Assembly (NCBI GenBank): GCA_005503085.1
Contig: SCOI01000007.1
Location: 62,001-126,000, forward strand
From: Burkholderiales bacterium C2
Lineage (GTDB): Bacteria > Pseudomonadota > Gammaproteobacteria > Burkholderiales > Burkholderiaceae_C
Direction of reading: 5' to 3'
Length of the DNA stretch: 64,000 nucleotides
Shown here one piece after another: positions 44,630-54,700 of the stretch; within the stretch, counting starts at the first letter, position 1, and each line of letters starts with the position of its first letter. Both the position numbers and the translations under genes were made by a program. The notes beneath the pieces are model-generated. The model did no database searches, was not told the origin of the DNA, and saw only the letters and a program-made list of their open reading frames with translations.

Positions 44630-46001
44630 CACCCCGGGGATCAAGGGTCACGGGCTCAAGGGTCAGGTCTTGCGCTGGCGCCGGGGCCTGGGTGCCCGCG
44701 TCGCCAAGCCCAGCCTGCTGTGGCTGACGGCCGAAGGTCTCGACCCCGCCGCCCATGCGGGCCGGGCCTTGGAGCTGGTGGTCTCCGAGCATCTGCTGCA
44801 GCATCTGATCTGCGAGCCGGGTCTGCCGCTGGCCGACGAGGCCGCGCTGCAGGCCTATGCGCGCCAGCTCTTCGGCCACTATTTCGGCGCGGCCGCGCAG
44901 CGCTGGGCGCTGGCCGGTTGGCGGGTGGAGGGCGCGGCGGGCGTCAGCGCCCTGCACGGGCTGGATCTCCAGGCCTTGCGCCAGGGCCTGGACGCGCACC
45001 AGGTCAGCCTGCGCGGCCTGCGTCCGGCCTGGGCGGCGGTGCTGCAGACCGTGTCGGCCGAGCAGCCCGACTGGCTGCGCGCACCGCAGGCGGCGCTGGC
45101 CTGGGTCGAGGGCGGCCTGCTGAGCTGGCTGGCGCTGCGTGCCGGCGTGGTCCATGAGCTGCGCCACCAGCGCCTGGCCGCGCCCACCGTGCTGGCCCTG
45201 CATGAGGCGCTGGCCGAGATCAAGGGCCAGGCCAGCCATGCGGCGACGCAGGTGCTGCTGCAGGGCTACGGGCTCGATGCCGCCCAGATGCCGGCGCTGC
45301 CGGGTGTGCGCCAGCTGGCGCCGCTGGATGCGGCCGTGCCCAAGCCGGCCTGGTTCGAGCCGCCGGCACAGCCGCGTGCCGCGCTGCCGCGCCCCGACTT
45401 CGCCGCCGACGGCGCGCCGCGCTCGCGGCTGGGCTGGCCGCTGGCGCTGTGCGGCGCGCTGGTGCTGGCCACCGCCTTGTGGAGCGCCTGGGACAGCCGC
45501 GAGCAGCTGGGCGCCGCGCAGCAGCGGGTGGCCGCGCTGTCGGCCCAGCTGCAGCGCCAGCCGGCCCCGCCGCGACTCGATCCGGCCGCACAGCGCGGTG
45601 CCGCGCGGGCCCAGGCCACGCTGGACCAGGAGCGGCTGCGCGCCGCCACCGAGGTGCAGTCGCTGCTGCAAACGCCCTGGGGGCCGCTGCTGAGCCATGT
45701 GGAGCAGGCCGGCATGGGCGAGCCGCCGGAGCAGGGCATCAGCTGGCTGGGCCTGGACTACACGGCGCTGCGCCGCGAGCTGCGCCTGGACGGGCTGGCC
45801 GGCGATCAGGCCCTGGCCTTGCAGCTGGTCGAGCGCCTGAGCGCCGCGCCGGGCTGGACCGATGTGGTGCTGAGCCGCTTCCAGACCGCCGGCGAGGGCC
45901 TGGTGGGCCAGCGCTTCGATCTGGGCGCCAAGCTGCGGCCCGAGCTGCTGCGCGACGACCTGCCGCGCGTCTCGCGCTCCAAACCGGTGGCCCAGCCATG
46001 A
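44622..46001 (+). CDS. GspL-like assembly protein (PilM-PilN-type fusion)
   Basis: A 459-residue bitopic protein. The first ~270 residues are cytoplasmic with a weak actin-like (PilM/GspL) pattern, e.g. AALAWVEGGLLSWLALRAG. A transmembrane helix follows (LGWPLALCGALVLATALWSAW, near 278-298), then a coiled coil (QLGAAQQRVAALSAQLQRQ) and a PilN-like periplasmic domain. This matches GspL, which links GspE to the membrane. ATG 44622 overlaps the gspE stop by 8 bases; GTG 44610 is the alternative. Sequence similarity to classical GspL is low, so I assign it by architecture and position. Confidence 0.82.
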   Translation: MNSTPGIKGHGLKGQVLRWRRGLGARVAKPSLLWLTAEGLDPAAHAGRALELVVSEHLLQHLICEPGLPLADEAALQAYARQLFGHYFGAAAQRWALAGWRVEGAAGVSALHGLDLQALRQGLDAHQVSLRGLRPAWAAVLQTVSAEQPDWLRAPQAALAWVEGGLLSWLALRAGVVHELRHQRLAAPTVLALHEALAEIKGQASHAATQVLLQGYGLDAAQMPALPGVRQLAPLDAAVPKPAWFEPPAQPRAALPRPDFAADGAPRSRLGWPLALCGALVLATALWSAWDSREQLGAAQQRVAALSAQLQRQPAPPRLDPAAQRGAARAQATLDQERLRAATEVQSLLQTPWGPLLSHVEQAGMGEPPEQGISWLGLDYTALRRELRLDGLAGDQALALQLVERLSAAPGWTDVVLSRFQTAGEGLVGQRFDLGAKLRPELLRDDLPRVSRSKPVAQP

Positions 46002-46558
46002 AGATGATGACCATCGCCTCGATGCAGCAATCGCTGCGCGCGCTGCGCTGGCCCGGCCTGCTGGGGCTGGCCGCGCTGGCGCTGGCGGCGCTGCTGGAGC
46101 TGGGCCTGACCCAGCGCTGGCATGCCCAGAGCGAGGAGCTGCAGGCCGCGGCCGAGCGCCTGCAGCGCCAGCTGCGCCTGCAGCGCGCCAGCGGTGCCGG
46201 CCCCGAAGCCACGCTGCAAAGCTGGCAGCTGGCCCTGCCCGATGCCGACCAGCGCCAGCAGCGCCTGGCCGATCTGCTGGAGCAGGGCCTGCGCGCCGGC
46301 CTGCTCAGCAGCCGCACCGAACACCGCCTCAGCATCGATGCGACGGCCGGCCTGGAGCGGCTGCGCGTCAGCATGCCGGTGCAGGGCGGCTATGCCCAGC
46401 TGCGCGGCTTTATCGAAGCGGCGCTGCGCCAGGACCCGGCGCTGAGCCTGGACAGCCTGAAGCTGCGCCGCGCCAGCCCGGCCGCCGCGCAGATCGATGC
46501 CGAGCTGGTCTGGTCGCTGCATGCGCGGCATCACGGTGTGGACGGGAGCAAGCCATGA
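45998..46558 (+). CDS. GspM/PilO-like assembly protein
   Basis: A 186-residue bitopic protein: short cytoplasmic start, one transmembrane helix (about 20-38), a periplasmic coiled coil (LQAAAERLQRQLRLQRAS) and a small ferredoxin-like domain (LRVSMPVQGGYAQLRGFIEAAL) as in GspM/PilO. It should dimerise with the L-like protein. Start and stop overlap the neighbours as ATGA on both sides. Assigned by architecture and order. Confidence 0.82.
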   Translation: MKMMTIASMQQSLRALRWPGLLGLAALALAALLELGLTQRWHAQSEELQAAAERLQRQLRLQRASGAGPEATLQSWQLALPDADQRQQRLADLLEQGLRAGLLSSRTEHRLSIDATAGLERLRVSMPVQGGYAQLRGFIEAALRQDPALSLDSLKLRRASPAAAQIDAELVWSLHARHHGVDGSKP

Positions 46559-47085
46559 GTGGCCCCAGCAAGTCTGTGACGCCGCGCCAGGTGCTGCTGG
46601 CCGCCGCGCTGGCGGCGGCCCTGGCCGCGACCATGTGGGCGGCCCAGATCGAGGAGACGGCCGAGGAGCCGGTGGCGCGTCCTAAAGCTGCGGCAGCCCC
46701 GGCAGCGGCCGCCAGCGCGGCGCCGGCGCCGGCGCCGGCGCGCTGGGCCCAGGTCGAGCGCGCGCCCTGGCCCGAGGCCCCGCAGGCCCAACTGGCCGCC
46801 TGGGGCCCGCCACCGCCGCCGCCCGCGCCGCCACCGGCGCCAGCGCCACCTCCGGAGGCCGCGCCGGCGCCGGTGGCCCCGGCCTTCCCTTACCAGCTGA
46901 TCGGTCGACTGGAGGAGGGCGGCGTCAGCCAGGCCCTGCTGTCGGCCGGCAACCGCAGCCTCAATGCCAAGGCCGGCGATGTGATCGACGGCCAGTGGCG
47001 GGTCGAGCGCGTCGGCCCCAACGGACTCGGTCTGCTCTGGCTGCCCGGCCAGCAGCCTCAAACCATCACCTTCCGCCCCTCATGA
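46555..47085 (+). CDS. GspC/PilP-like linker protein
   Basis: A 176-residue protein with one N-terminal transmembrane helix (about 12-30), a long Ala/Pro-rich periplasmic spacer (about 38-110) and a small C-terminal HR-like domain (FPYQLIGRLEEGG, then NRSLNAKAGDVIDGQWRVERVGPNGLGL), the pattern by which GspC or PilP bridges the platform to the secretin. It lacks the PDZ domain of classical GspC. The proline-rich spacer length suits crossing the periplasm. gspD follows with an ATGA overlap. Confidence 0.82.
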   Translation: MSGPSKSVTPRQVLLAAALAAALAATMWAAQIEETAEEPVARPKAAAAPAAAASAAPAPAPARWAQVERAPWPEAPQAQLAAWGPPPPPPAPPPAPAPPPEAAPAPVAPAFPYQLIGRLEEGGVSQALLSAGNRSLNAKAGDVIDGQWRVERVGPNGLGLLWLPGQQPQTITFRPS

Positions 47086-49271
47086 TGTCCACCCTGCGAT
47101 CCCACCGACTTGCCTGGCTGCTGATCATGGCGCTGGCCGGCTGTGCCAACCCGGTGCTGCGCGAGGCCGAGGAGCTGACCCGTACCAACCAGCTGCCCCA
47201 GGCCCATGCGGTGCTGGAAAAAGCCCTGAGCCAGACGCCCACCGACGCCGCGCTGCGCGCCGCCGAGATGCGCACCCGCGAGCAGCTCAATGCGCGGCTG
47301 CTGATGCAGATCGAGGGCCTGCGGGCTTCCGGCCGCTGGGACGAGGCCCGCGAGGCGGTTCAGCGCCTGCGCGAGCTCGACCCGCGCCATCCGCGCCTGG
47401 TCTGGTTCGAGGCCGAGATCGCGCGTGGCCAGAGCCAGGAGAGCAAGCTGGCCGAGGCACGCCGGCACTTGCGCGAGAACCGGCTGACGCGCGCCGAGGC
47501 GCTGGCCCATGAGATCGTGGCGGAGACGCCCAGCCATCCGGGCGCCCGCCTGCTGCTGGCGCAGATCGCCCAGGCTCGGCCGCTGGAGGCGCTGACCGGC
47601 GAGCTCGGCGCGGCATTCCAGAAGCCGGTGACGCTGGAGTTCCGCGAGGCGCCGCTGCGCCAGGTCTTCGAGGCGCTGGCGCGCAGCAGCAATGTCAACT
47701 TCGTGTTCGACAAGGATGTGCGCGCCGATGCGAAGGTCACGGTGTTTCTGCGCAATGTCTCGATGGACGAGGCGATGCGCGTGATCCTGTCGACCCAGCA
47801 GCTGGACCGCAAGCTGCTCAACGACAGCTCGGTGCTGATCTTCCCCAACACCCAGGGCAAGCAGCGCGAGCACCAGGAGCTGATCACCCGCACGCTGTAC
47901 CTGACCAATGCCGACGTCAAGCAGGTGCAGGCCATGGTGCGCACCATTGCCAAGGTGCGCGACATCCATATCGACGAGCGCCTGAATCTGATGGTGGTGC
48001 GCGACACACCCGAGGTGATGCGTCTGGTCGAGAAGTTGATCGCCTCGGTGGACCTGCCCGAGCCCGAGGTGATGCTGGAGGTCGAGGTGCTGGAGCTGGC
48101 AACCGACCGTGTCGACGCGCTGGGCCTGCAATGGCCCAGCGAGGTGCAGTACGGCCTGCCCGGCGTGACCGGCCAGGTGGCGCTGGGCCAACGCGACAAC
48201 TTCCGCGCCAGTGTCGCCAACCCGGCCCTGGTGGCCACCGTTCGCGGCACCTCGGGCAATGTCAATCTGCTCGCCAACCCGAAGCTTCGAGTGCGCAACC
48301 GCGAGAAGGCCAAGGTCCATATCGGCGAGAAGCTGCCGGTGTTCACGACCACCTCGGCGGTCAATGTCGGCGTCTCGGCCTCGGTGACCTATCTGGACGT
48401 GGGCCTGAAGCTGGATGTCGAGCCGACGATACAGCTGGACAACGAGGTCATCATCAAGGTCGGCCTGGAGGTCAGCAATCTGATCCGCCAGGTGTCCGGC
48501 CCGGCCGGCTCGGTGGCCTACCAGATCGGCACCCGGCTGACCTCGACCTCGCTGCGCCTGAACGACGGCGAGACCCAGATCCTGGCCGGCCTGATCAATG
48601 ACGAGGACCGCCGCACCGCCAACGGCGTGCCGGGCCTGTCGACGCTGCCGGTGCTGGGGCGGCTGTTCGGTGTGCAGACCGACACGCGCAACAAGACCGA
48701 GGTGGTGATGCTGATCACGCCACGCATCGTGCGCAATCTGGCCCTGCCCGACTCCGGCCTGACCCGCCTGCCCGGCGGCACCGATGCGATGCCCGGCGCC
48801 TACAGCAGCCGCATGCGCAACGAGGCGCGTGCCGGTGTCGGCCTGTCGGGGGGCGCCCAGGCAAGACCTGGCAGCGTCAGCACGGCACCCAGTGCGACAC
48901 CGGTGGCCCCGGCAGCGGCCGAGGCTGAGGTAGCGCTGAAGCTGGACGTGACGCCCCAGGTGGCGGCCGGTGGCGTCGTCAGCGTGACGCTCAAGCATGA
49001 CAGCGCCTTCTCGGTGAAGGGCGAAATCGAGTTCGACCCGAGCAAGCTGCAGCCGGCCCAGGCCAGCGCCGGCACGGCCGCCACCGGCCGTCTGCCCTTC
49101 GAGCTGACGCCGCGCGGCGAGCGGGTGCTGGTGCTGCGCGTGCTGCCGGCGGCGGCCGGCCAGGTCGTCAATATCGGGGTCGGCGCGCTCAGCGCTGCGG
49201 GCCTGAATGGCGAAACCCCGCCGGTGCGCTTGGATGGCACGGGCATGGTCGCGGTCGAAGCTGCGCGCTGA
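47082..49271 (+). CDS. gspD: Type II secretion secretin GspD with C-terminal cohesin-like domain
   Basis: A 729-residue outer-membrane secretin. A lipobox (IMALAGC, Cys near 22) suggests it is a lipoprotein that may not need a pilotin. The N-terminus is helical, TPR-like (about 25-170: EELTRTNQLPQAHAVLEKAL). A short N-domain set follows (VTLEFREAPLRQVFEALARSS), then the secretin core with the GLQWPSEVQYGLPG, VGLKLDVEP and LAGLINDEDRR blocks, ending LITPRIVRNL. After a linker, residues ~625-725 form a cohesin-like module (LDVTPQVAAGGVVSVTLKHD). The ATG overlaps the previous stop. Confidence 0.93.
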   Translation: MMSTLRSHRLAWLLIMALAGCANPVLREAEELTRTNQLPQAHAVLEKALSQTPTDAALRAAEMRTREQLNARLLMQIEGLRASGRWDEAREAVQRLRELDPRHPRLVWFEAEIARGQSQESKLAEARRHLRENRLTRAEALAHEIVAETPSHPGARLLLAQIAQARPLEALTGELGAAFQKPVTLEFREAPLRQVFEALARSSNVNFVFDKDVRADAKVTVFLRNVSMDEAMRVILSTQQLDRKLLNDSSVLIFPNTQGKQREHQELITRTLYLTNADVKQVQAMVRTIAKVRDIHIDERLNLMVVRDTPEVMRLVEKLIASVDLPEPEVMLEVEVLELATDRVDALGLQWPSEVQYGLPGVTGQVALGQRDNFRASVANPALVATVRGTSGNVNLLANPKLRVRNREKAKVHIGEKLPVFTTTSAVNVGVSASVTYLDVGLKLDVEPTIQLDNEVIIKVGLEVSNLIRQVSGPAGSVAYQIGTRLTSTSLRLNDGETQILAGLINDEDRRTANGVPGLSTLPVLGRLFGVQTDTRNKTEVVMLITPRIVRNLALPDSGLTRLPGGTDAMPGAYSSRMRNEARAGVGLSGGAQARPGSVSTAPSATPVAPAAAEAEVALKLDVTPQVAAGGVVSVTLKHDSAFSVKGEIEFDPSKLQPAQASAGTAATGRLPFELTPRGERVLVLRVLPAAAGQVVNIGVGALSAAGLNGETPPVRLDGTGMVAVEAAR

Positions 49272-49278
49272 TACCGCC

Positions 49279-49746
49279 ATGCGCGTTCGCGGCTTCACGC
49301 TCATCGAGATGCTGGTGGTGCTGGCCATGCTGGCCGTGCTGGCCGGTGCGGCGCGGCCGCTTTTGCAGGTCTCGGTGCAGCGCAGCCAGGAGTTCCAGCT
49401 GCGCGAGGCGCTACGCCAGATCCGTGGCGGGCTCGATGCCTACAAGCGCGCGGCCGAGGCCGGGCAGATCCAGCTGAGCCCCGAGGACAGCGGCTACCCG
49501 CATGAGCTGATGGATCTGGTGCGCGGCGTGCCCGACGCGAAATCGCCCGAGGGCCGCAAGCTCTATTTCCTGCGCCGTCTGCCGCGCGACCCCTTTGCCG
49601 AGGCGACGCTGGAGCCGGCGCAGACCTGGGGCCTGCGCGCGGCCGACAGCCCGCCCGACGAACCGCGCCCGGGGCGCGATGTCTTCGATGTCTATTCGCA
49701 GTCCGAGCGCCGCGGGCTCGACGGCAGCCGCTACAGGGATTGGTGA
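49279..49746 (+). CDS. Type II secretion pseudopilin (GspG/GspH-like)
   Basis: A 155-residue prepilin-like protein. The leader is only MRVRG before FTLIEMLVVLAMLAVLAGAA, with Glu at +5. The soluble part contains LREALRQIRGGLDAYKRA, then KLYFLRRLPRDPFAE and a C-terminal DVYSQSERRGLDGSRYRDW end similar to GspG, so it may be a second shaft or minor pseudopilin. It lies 7 nt after gspD and 4 nt before the next pseudopilin gene. Confidence 0.88.
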   Translation: MRVRGFTLIEMLVVLAMLAVLAGAARPLLQVSVQRSQEFQLREALRQIRGGLDAYKRAAEAGQIQLSPEDSGYPHELMDLVRGVPDAKSPEGRKLYFLRRLPRDPFAEATLEPAQTWGLRAADSPPDEPRPGRDVFDVYSQSERRGLDGSRYRDW

Positions 49747-49750
49747 GGCG

Positions 49751-50131
49751 ATGAAGCGCAGCCGTGGGTTTACGCTGATCGAGCTGATCGTCGTGATGGC
49801 CATCGTCGCCTTGCTGGCCTCGATCGCCGCGCCGCGCTATTTCCTGAGCCTGGAGAAGTCCAAGGAGACGGCGCTGCGCAGCTCGCTGACGGTGATGCGC
49901 GACGCGATCGACCAGTTCGCTGCCGACAAGGGGCGCTACCCCGACACGCTGGAGGAGCTGGCCAGCGCGCGCTATCTGCGCGAGATTCCCGAGGACCCGG
50001 TGGCCGGTGCGCGCGATGCCTGGGTCGAGCTGGGGCCGCCGCCCGACGCGCAGATCAAGGGCCAGCTCTACGATGTGCGCAGCGGCGCGGCCGGCCGCGC
50101 CAGCGATGGGCGGCTCTATGCGGACTGGTAG
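49751..50131 (+). CDS. Type II secretion pseudopilin (GspG-like, short)
   Basis: A 126-residue pseudopilin. Leader MKRSRG before FTLIELIVVMAIVALLASIAAPRYF, Glu at +5. The body has ALRSSLTVMRDAIDQFAADKGRYPDTLEEL and IPEDPVAGARDAWVE, the GspG plan, but a shortened calcium-loop end (GAAGRASDGRLYADW). Its 3' end overlaps the next gene by 14 bases. It is likely a minor or alternative pseudopilin. Confidence 0.88.
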   Translation: MKRSRGFTLIELIVVMAIVALLASIAAPRYFLSLEKSKETALRSSLTVMRDAIDQFAADKGRYPDTLEELASARYLREIPEDPVAGARDAWVELGPPPDAQIKGQLYDVRSGAAGRASDGRLYADW

Positions 50132-50669
50132 CCGGCAGCCGCAGGGCTTTACCTATCTGGGCATGCTGTTCTTCGTGGCGATCACGGCCGCCGCGATGGC
50201 GGCGCTGGGCCAGAGCTGGACCACGGCGGCGCAGCGCGAGCGCGAGCGCGAGCTGGAGTTCCGCGGCCAGGAGATCGCGCGCGCGATCGCCAGTTATCTG
50301 AAGGCCGGCGTGCCGACTGCGCCCGGCCAGGATGCCGCAGCGGGAGCGGCGGCCGGCGCGGTCGGCAGCCATCCGCGCAGCTTCGAGGACCTGCTGGTCG
50401 ACCGGCGCGGCATCAAGCCGCGCCACCATCTGCGCCGTGCCTATGTCGACCCGATGACCGGCAAGCCGGACTGGGTGCTGGTGCCGGCGCCGACCGATCC
50501 CCAGGGTTTCCACGCGGTTCACAGTCGCGCCGAACAGACACTGCTGCGGCGCATCAGCCCCGATGGCGAGCAAGCCTCGCGCGCCAGCGACTGGCTGTTC
50601 AGCGCCGCTGCGGCCGAGGGCGCGGCAAAACCTGACCCCGCTGCCTCGGCGGCGAGTGCGCCGCTATAA
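50118..50669 (+). CDS. Type II secretion pseudopilin lacking Glu+5
   Basis: A 183-residue prepilin-like protein. The leader MRTGSRQPQG precedes FTYLGMLFFVAITAAAMAAL; position +5 is Gly, not Glu. Loss of Glu+5 is a known property of GspK-type tip pseudopilins, although this protein is smaller than GspK (~300). The soluble domain contains FRGQEIARAIASYLKAG, a common pseudopilin pattern, then a variable Ala-rich end. Last gene of the cluster; 270 bases with only weak hairpins separate it from the PEP-CTERM gene. Confidence 0.85.
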   Translation: MRTGSRQPQGFTYLGMLFFVAITAAAMAALGQSWTTAAQRERERELEFRGQEIARAIASYLKAGVPTAPGQDAAAGAAAGAVGSHPRSFEDLLVDRRGIKPRHHLRRAYVDPMTGKPDWVLVPAPTDPQGFHAVHSRAEQTLLRRISPDGEQASRASDWLFSAAAAEGAAKPDPAASAASAPL

Positions 50670-50939
50670 CCGATCTGTCCCGTCCGGGACTTGATGACGG
50701 CCCCGTGGAAACCCGCCTCCCCCTAGCCTGCGGGGGTGGGCAAGTGGGGATTTCAAGTGAATTTGTCACGGCCAGAATCCACCGCTCAACACGGAGCGGG
50801 GTGGATTGCCGCACTCGGTGTTGAACGGCAAAGCGATCACGATCGACTGCGCGAGCCCTGGTACCGCCGGGGCCTCGTCACATGCCACACCGCGGTGCGA
50901 AACAACACCATCATCATTGGTTACAGAGTGAGGTTTTCG

Positions 50940-51656
50940 ATGCAGAAGAAATTTGTCAGCAAGGCGCTGGTCTCGGCGGTGTTCGCCGCCTGCGCCGCCA
51001 TGTCATCCGCGCAGGCTGCGGTGATCGACTTTGACGGCCCGGAGATCGACAACCTGGTCTCGTCCATCTTTGCAGGTGACGAGTCCTTCAGCCACCATGG
51101 CTTCACGCTGACGGCACTGGATCCTTTCGGCCAAGGCGCTGCCGGCGCGATCGGCTTTCCCGACAGCTGCGTGGTCGCGGACTGCCCGCTCGGCGCCGCC
51201 GGCAATTACTACCTCGGCCTGAATGACGGCGCGCTGGCCATCAGCCATGGCGCCGGCCTGGCGTTCAAGCTGAGCAGCTTTGATGCCTCCTTTGTCGCGC
51301 CCGTGGTGGCTGCCACCGGTGACGTCGAGTTCGCGCGTATCGTGCTGAGCGGCGTGTCCGGCGGCCAGACCTATCAGACCAGCTTCCTGCTGCCCGGCCA
51401 GGGCGAGGACAACCGTTATCACTTCTCGAGCTTTGCCTCGCTGGGTGCCTTCGCGGCGCTGAACTTCACCGAGCTGCGCGTCTCGACCTGCCTGATCAAT
51501 CTCGGCGGCGACTGCGTGGCCGACGGCAGCCGCCAGGCCCAGTTCGCGCTGGACAACCTGAACGTCACGGCGGTGCCCGAGCCCGCCACCTGGGGCCTGA
51601 TGGCTCTCGGCCTCGTGGGCATCGGCGCGATCCGCCGTCGCCAGGCCGCCCGCTGA
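50940..51656 (+). CDS. PEP-CTERM domain exported protein
   Basis: A 238-residue exported protein. The signal peptide (MQKKFVSKALVSAVFAACAAMSSAQA) is followed by a beta-rich domain starting VIDFDGPEIDNLV and containing QFALDNLNV near the end (a QFxxD pattern known in one PEP-CTERM group). The C-terminus is a PEP-CTERM sorting tail: VPEPATW, a transmembrane helix (GLMALGLVGIGAI) and RRRQAAR. Such tails are processed by exosortase, which is not in this window. GTGAGG lies upstream of the ATG. The subtilase gene follows after 46 nt and may be cotranscribed. Confidence 0.9.
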   Translation: MQKKFVSKALVSAVFAACAAMSSAQAAVIDFDGPEIDNLVSSIFAGDESFSHHGFTLTALDPFGQGAAGAIGFPDSCVVADCPLGAAGNYYLGLNDGALAISHGAGLAFKLSSFDASFVAPVVAATGDVEFARIVLSGVSGGQTYQTSFLLPGQGEDNRYHFSSFASLGAFAALNFTELRVSTCLINLGGDCVADGSRQAQFALDNLNVTAVPEPATWGLMALGLVGIGAIRRRQAAR

Positions 51657-51702
51657 ACAAACCCTGGTCGCTATCCGCGTCACCAAGAAGGAACACCATC
51701 CC

Positions 51703-54700
51703 ATGAAGATTCGCTCGAACCCGCGGCTGACCCGCCTGGCCGCTGCCGTGCTGCTGACCGGCCTGACCGCTGCCGCCGTCGCCCAGGAGGCACGTCGCCC
51801 CTATATCGTGCAACTGGCCGCCGCGCCGGCCGCCTCCTATACCGGCGGCGTCGCCGGTCTGGCCGCGACCAAGCCGGCTCAGGGCACGCGCCTGGATGCG
51901 TCGGCCGCCAACGTGCAGGCCTATATCAGCTATCTGGACCAGCAGCAGAACAAGATCACCGCCACGCTGCCGGCCATGCACAAGCTGTATGACTACAAGC
52001 TGGCCTTCAACGGCTTCGCCGCCCTGCTGACCGAGGCCGAGGCCCGCAGCCTGCTGAGCAATGCGGCGGTGGCCGCCGTCACGCTGGACGAGCCGCGCCA
52101 GCTCGATACCAACTACACGCCCGGCTTCATCGGTCTGACCCAGCCCGGCGGCCTGTGGTCGCAGCTCGGCGGCCCGACCGGCACGACCAGCCAGGCCGGT
52201 GCCGGCGAGAACATCATCGTCGGCGTCATCGACGGCGGCATCTGGCCGGAAAGCCCGTCCTTCGCCGACAAGGTGGACGCCAATGGCGTGCCCACTTTCG
52301 ACGCTGCCGGCACCCTGGTCTATGGGCCGCCGCCGGCCCACTGGCAAGGCGTTTGCGAGACCGGCGAAGGCTTCGGTCCCGAGAACTGCAATAACAAGCT
52401 GATCGGTGCGCGGGCCTTCCGCAGCGTGATCAGCCTGCCCGACGGCTCGATCAATCCGGCCTTCAAGATCCACCCGTCCGAGTTCGTCTCGCCGCGCGAT
52501 AACGGCGGTCACGGCACCCATGTGGCCAGCACGGCCGCCGGCAATGCCAATGTGACCGGCTATATGGACGGCGGCTTCGCCACCGGCGCCAGCAAGGTCG
52601 AGGGCATCGCCGGCATCGCTCCGCGCGCCCGCGTCGCCAGCTACAAGGTCTGCTGGTCGCGCCTGGACCCGGCCACCACTCGCCCTGATCCGCGCTGGCC
52701 CGACCATGCCAACAGCTGCTACGGCGCCGACTCGATCGCCGCGATCAACCGCGCGATCGCCGACGGCGTCCATGTGCTGAACTACTCGATCAGCGGCTCG
52801 GCCACCAATATCGCCGACCCGGTCGATGTGGCCTTCAAGGGCGCGACCGATGCAGGCATCTTTGTGGCCGCCTCGGCCGGCAATAGCGGCCCGGCCAACC
52901 AGGTCAATCACCTCGGCCCGTGGATGACCACGGTGGGCAATTCCACCCACGACCGCCTGTTCGCCGGCACGGTCACGCTGGGCAATGGCGCCAGCTATGT
53001 CGGCGCCTCGAGCAACCCGGCCACGCCCAGCAGCGATCTGATCCTGGCCGAGAACGCCGGCATCGACGACCTGTCGGTCAGCGACCAGGCGCGCTTGAAG
53101 GAATGCTTCGGCATGGCCGACGCCAACGCCGTCGTGGGCGGCGCCCCCTGGGTCAAGAAGAGCCTGCTGGACCCGGCCAAGGTGGCCGGCAAGCTGCTGG
53201 TCTGCAACCGCGGCAACAATGTGCTGGTCAACAAGAGCGCCAACGGCAAGGATGCCGGTGCGGCCGGCGTGATCATCGCGAACGTGGCCGGTGGCAACAA
53301 CACCATCATCAACCAGGGCCATCCGATCTCCACCGTCCATGTGACCCGGGCCGATGGCGATGCGATCAAGGCCTATATGGCGGCCAACGTCGGCGCGGCC
53401 ACTGGCGGCCTGGGCAATCTGCAGGCCATCAAGGATCTCAGCGTCGCCGCCCCGGCGATGGCCGATGGCTCCTCGCGCGGCCCCAACCAGGGCAATTTGA
53501 ATGTGCTGAAGCCCGATGTCGCGGCGCCCGGCACCTCGATCCTGGCGGCCTACACGCCGGCCTATTCGATCGCCGACCGTGACGGCATCGTCGCCGGCAC
53601 GACCGAGGCGATTCCTGACTGGTCGCTGCTGTCGGGCACCTCGATGGCCAGCCCGCACATCGCCGGCATGGCCGCGCTGCTCAAGCACAAGCACCCGAGC
53701 TGGTCGCCGGCGGCGATCCGCTCGGCCTTGATGACCACCGGCGTCGATGTGGTCAACACGCTGACCGGCCTGCAGCAGGGCCGCCTGCCCTGGGGCCAGG
53801 GCGCAGGTTTTGCCCAGCCCACCAAGGCGGCCGATCCGGGCCTGGTCTATGACATCGCACCGGCGGACTACAACAAGTTCCTGTGCGGCGTCGGCGTCAC
53901 GCCGCCGGGCGGCGTGGCTTGCGGCACCATCGGCAGCATCCAGCCCTACAACCTGAACCTGCCTTCGCTGACTGCGGCCAATGTGTTCGGCGGCGTCACG
54001 CTGACCCGCACGGTGACCAATGTCTCGGGCCAGGCCTCGACTTACAACGCCAGCATCGCGGTGCCGGGCTTCGACGCCGTGGTCACGCCCTCGACCCTGA
54101 GCCTGGCCGCCGGCGAGAGCAAGAGCTTCACGGTCAAGCTGACCCGCACGACCGCAGCGCAGAACGCCTGGAACTACGGCACGCTGACCTGGAGCGACGG
54201 TATTCACAGCGTGCGCAGCCCGGTCACGGCGCGTGCCCAGCTGATCGTGGCTCCGGCCACGGTCTCGGCCAAGACCGTCAGCGGCAACCGCGTGATGACC
54301 ATAGGCACGGGCTTCTCCGGCGCCTCGACCACGGTCAAGGGCGGCCTGAAGCCAGCCACCCGCAGCCCGCAGTCGGTGGCTGGCACCAACACGGGCAACG
54401 CGGCAGCGGTGGCGGCGGTCTGCGCGGCCGGCGGTGGCGACGGCGTCAAGGTGCATGATGTGGTCATCCCGGCCGGCACCATGGCGGCGCGCTTCTCGCT
54501 GTACAACCAGGACACCTCCGGCTTCCAGGCCGGCGGCCTGGACGATCTGGACATGGTGGTCGTCAATGCGGCCGGCACCCAGGTCGGCTACAGCGGCAAT
54601 GGCGGCTCCAACGAGGTGGTCACCCTGACCGCACCGGCCGCCGGCAGCTACAAGGCCTGCGTTGTCAGCTATGAGCCCGCCAACGGGGCGGCCAGCGTCG

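Noticed and set aside
50670-50760. Hairpins after the last pseudopilin gene as a terminator (GTCCCG/CGGGAC at 50677-50690, and a C-rich/G-rich pair near 50720).
   Set aside because: Stems are short or mismatched and neither is followed by a T-run; recorded only as weak structure.
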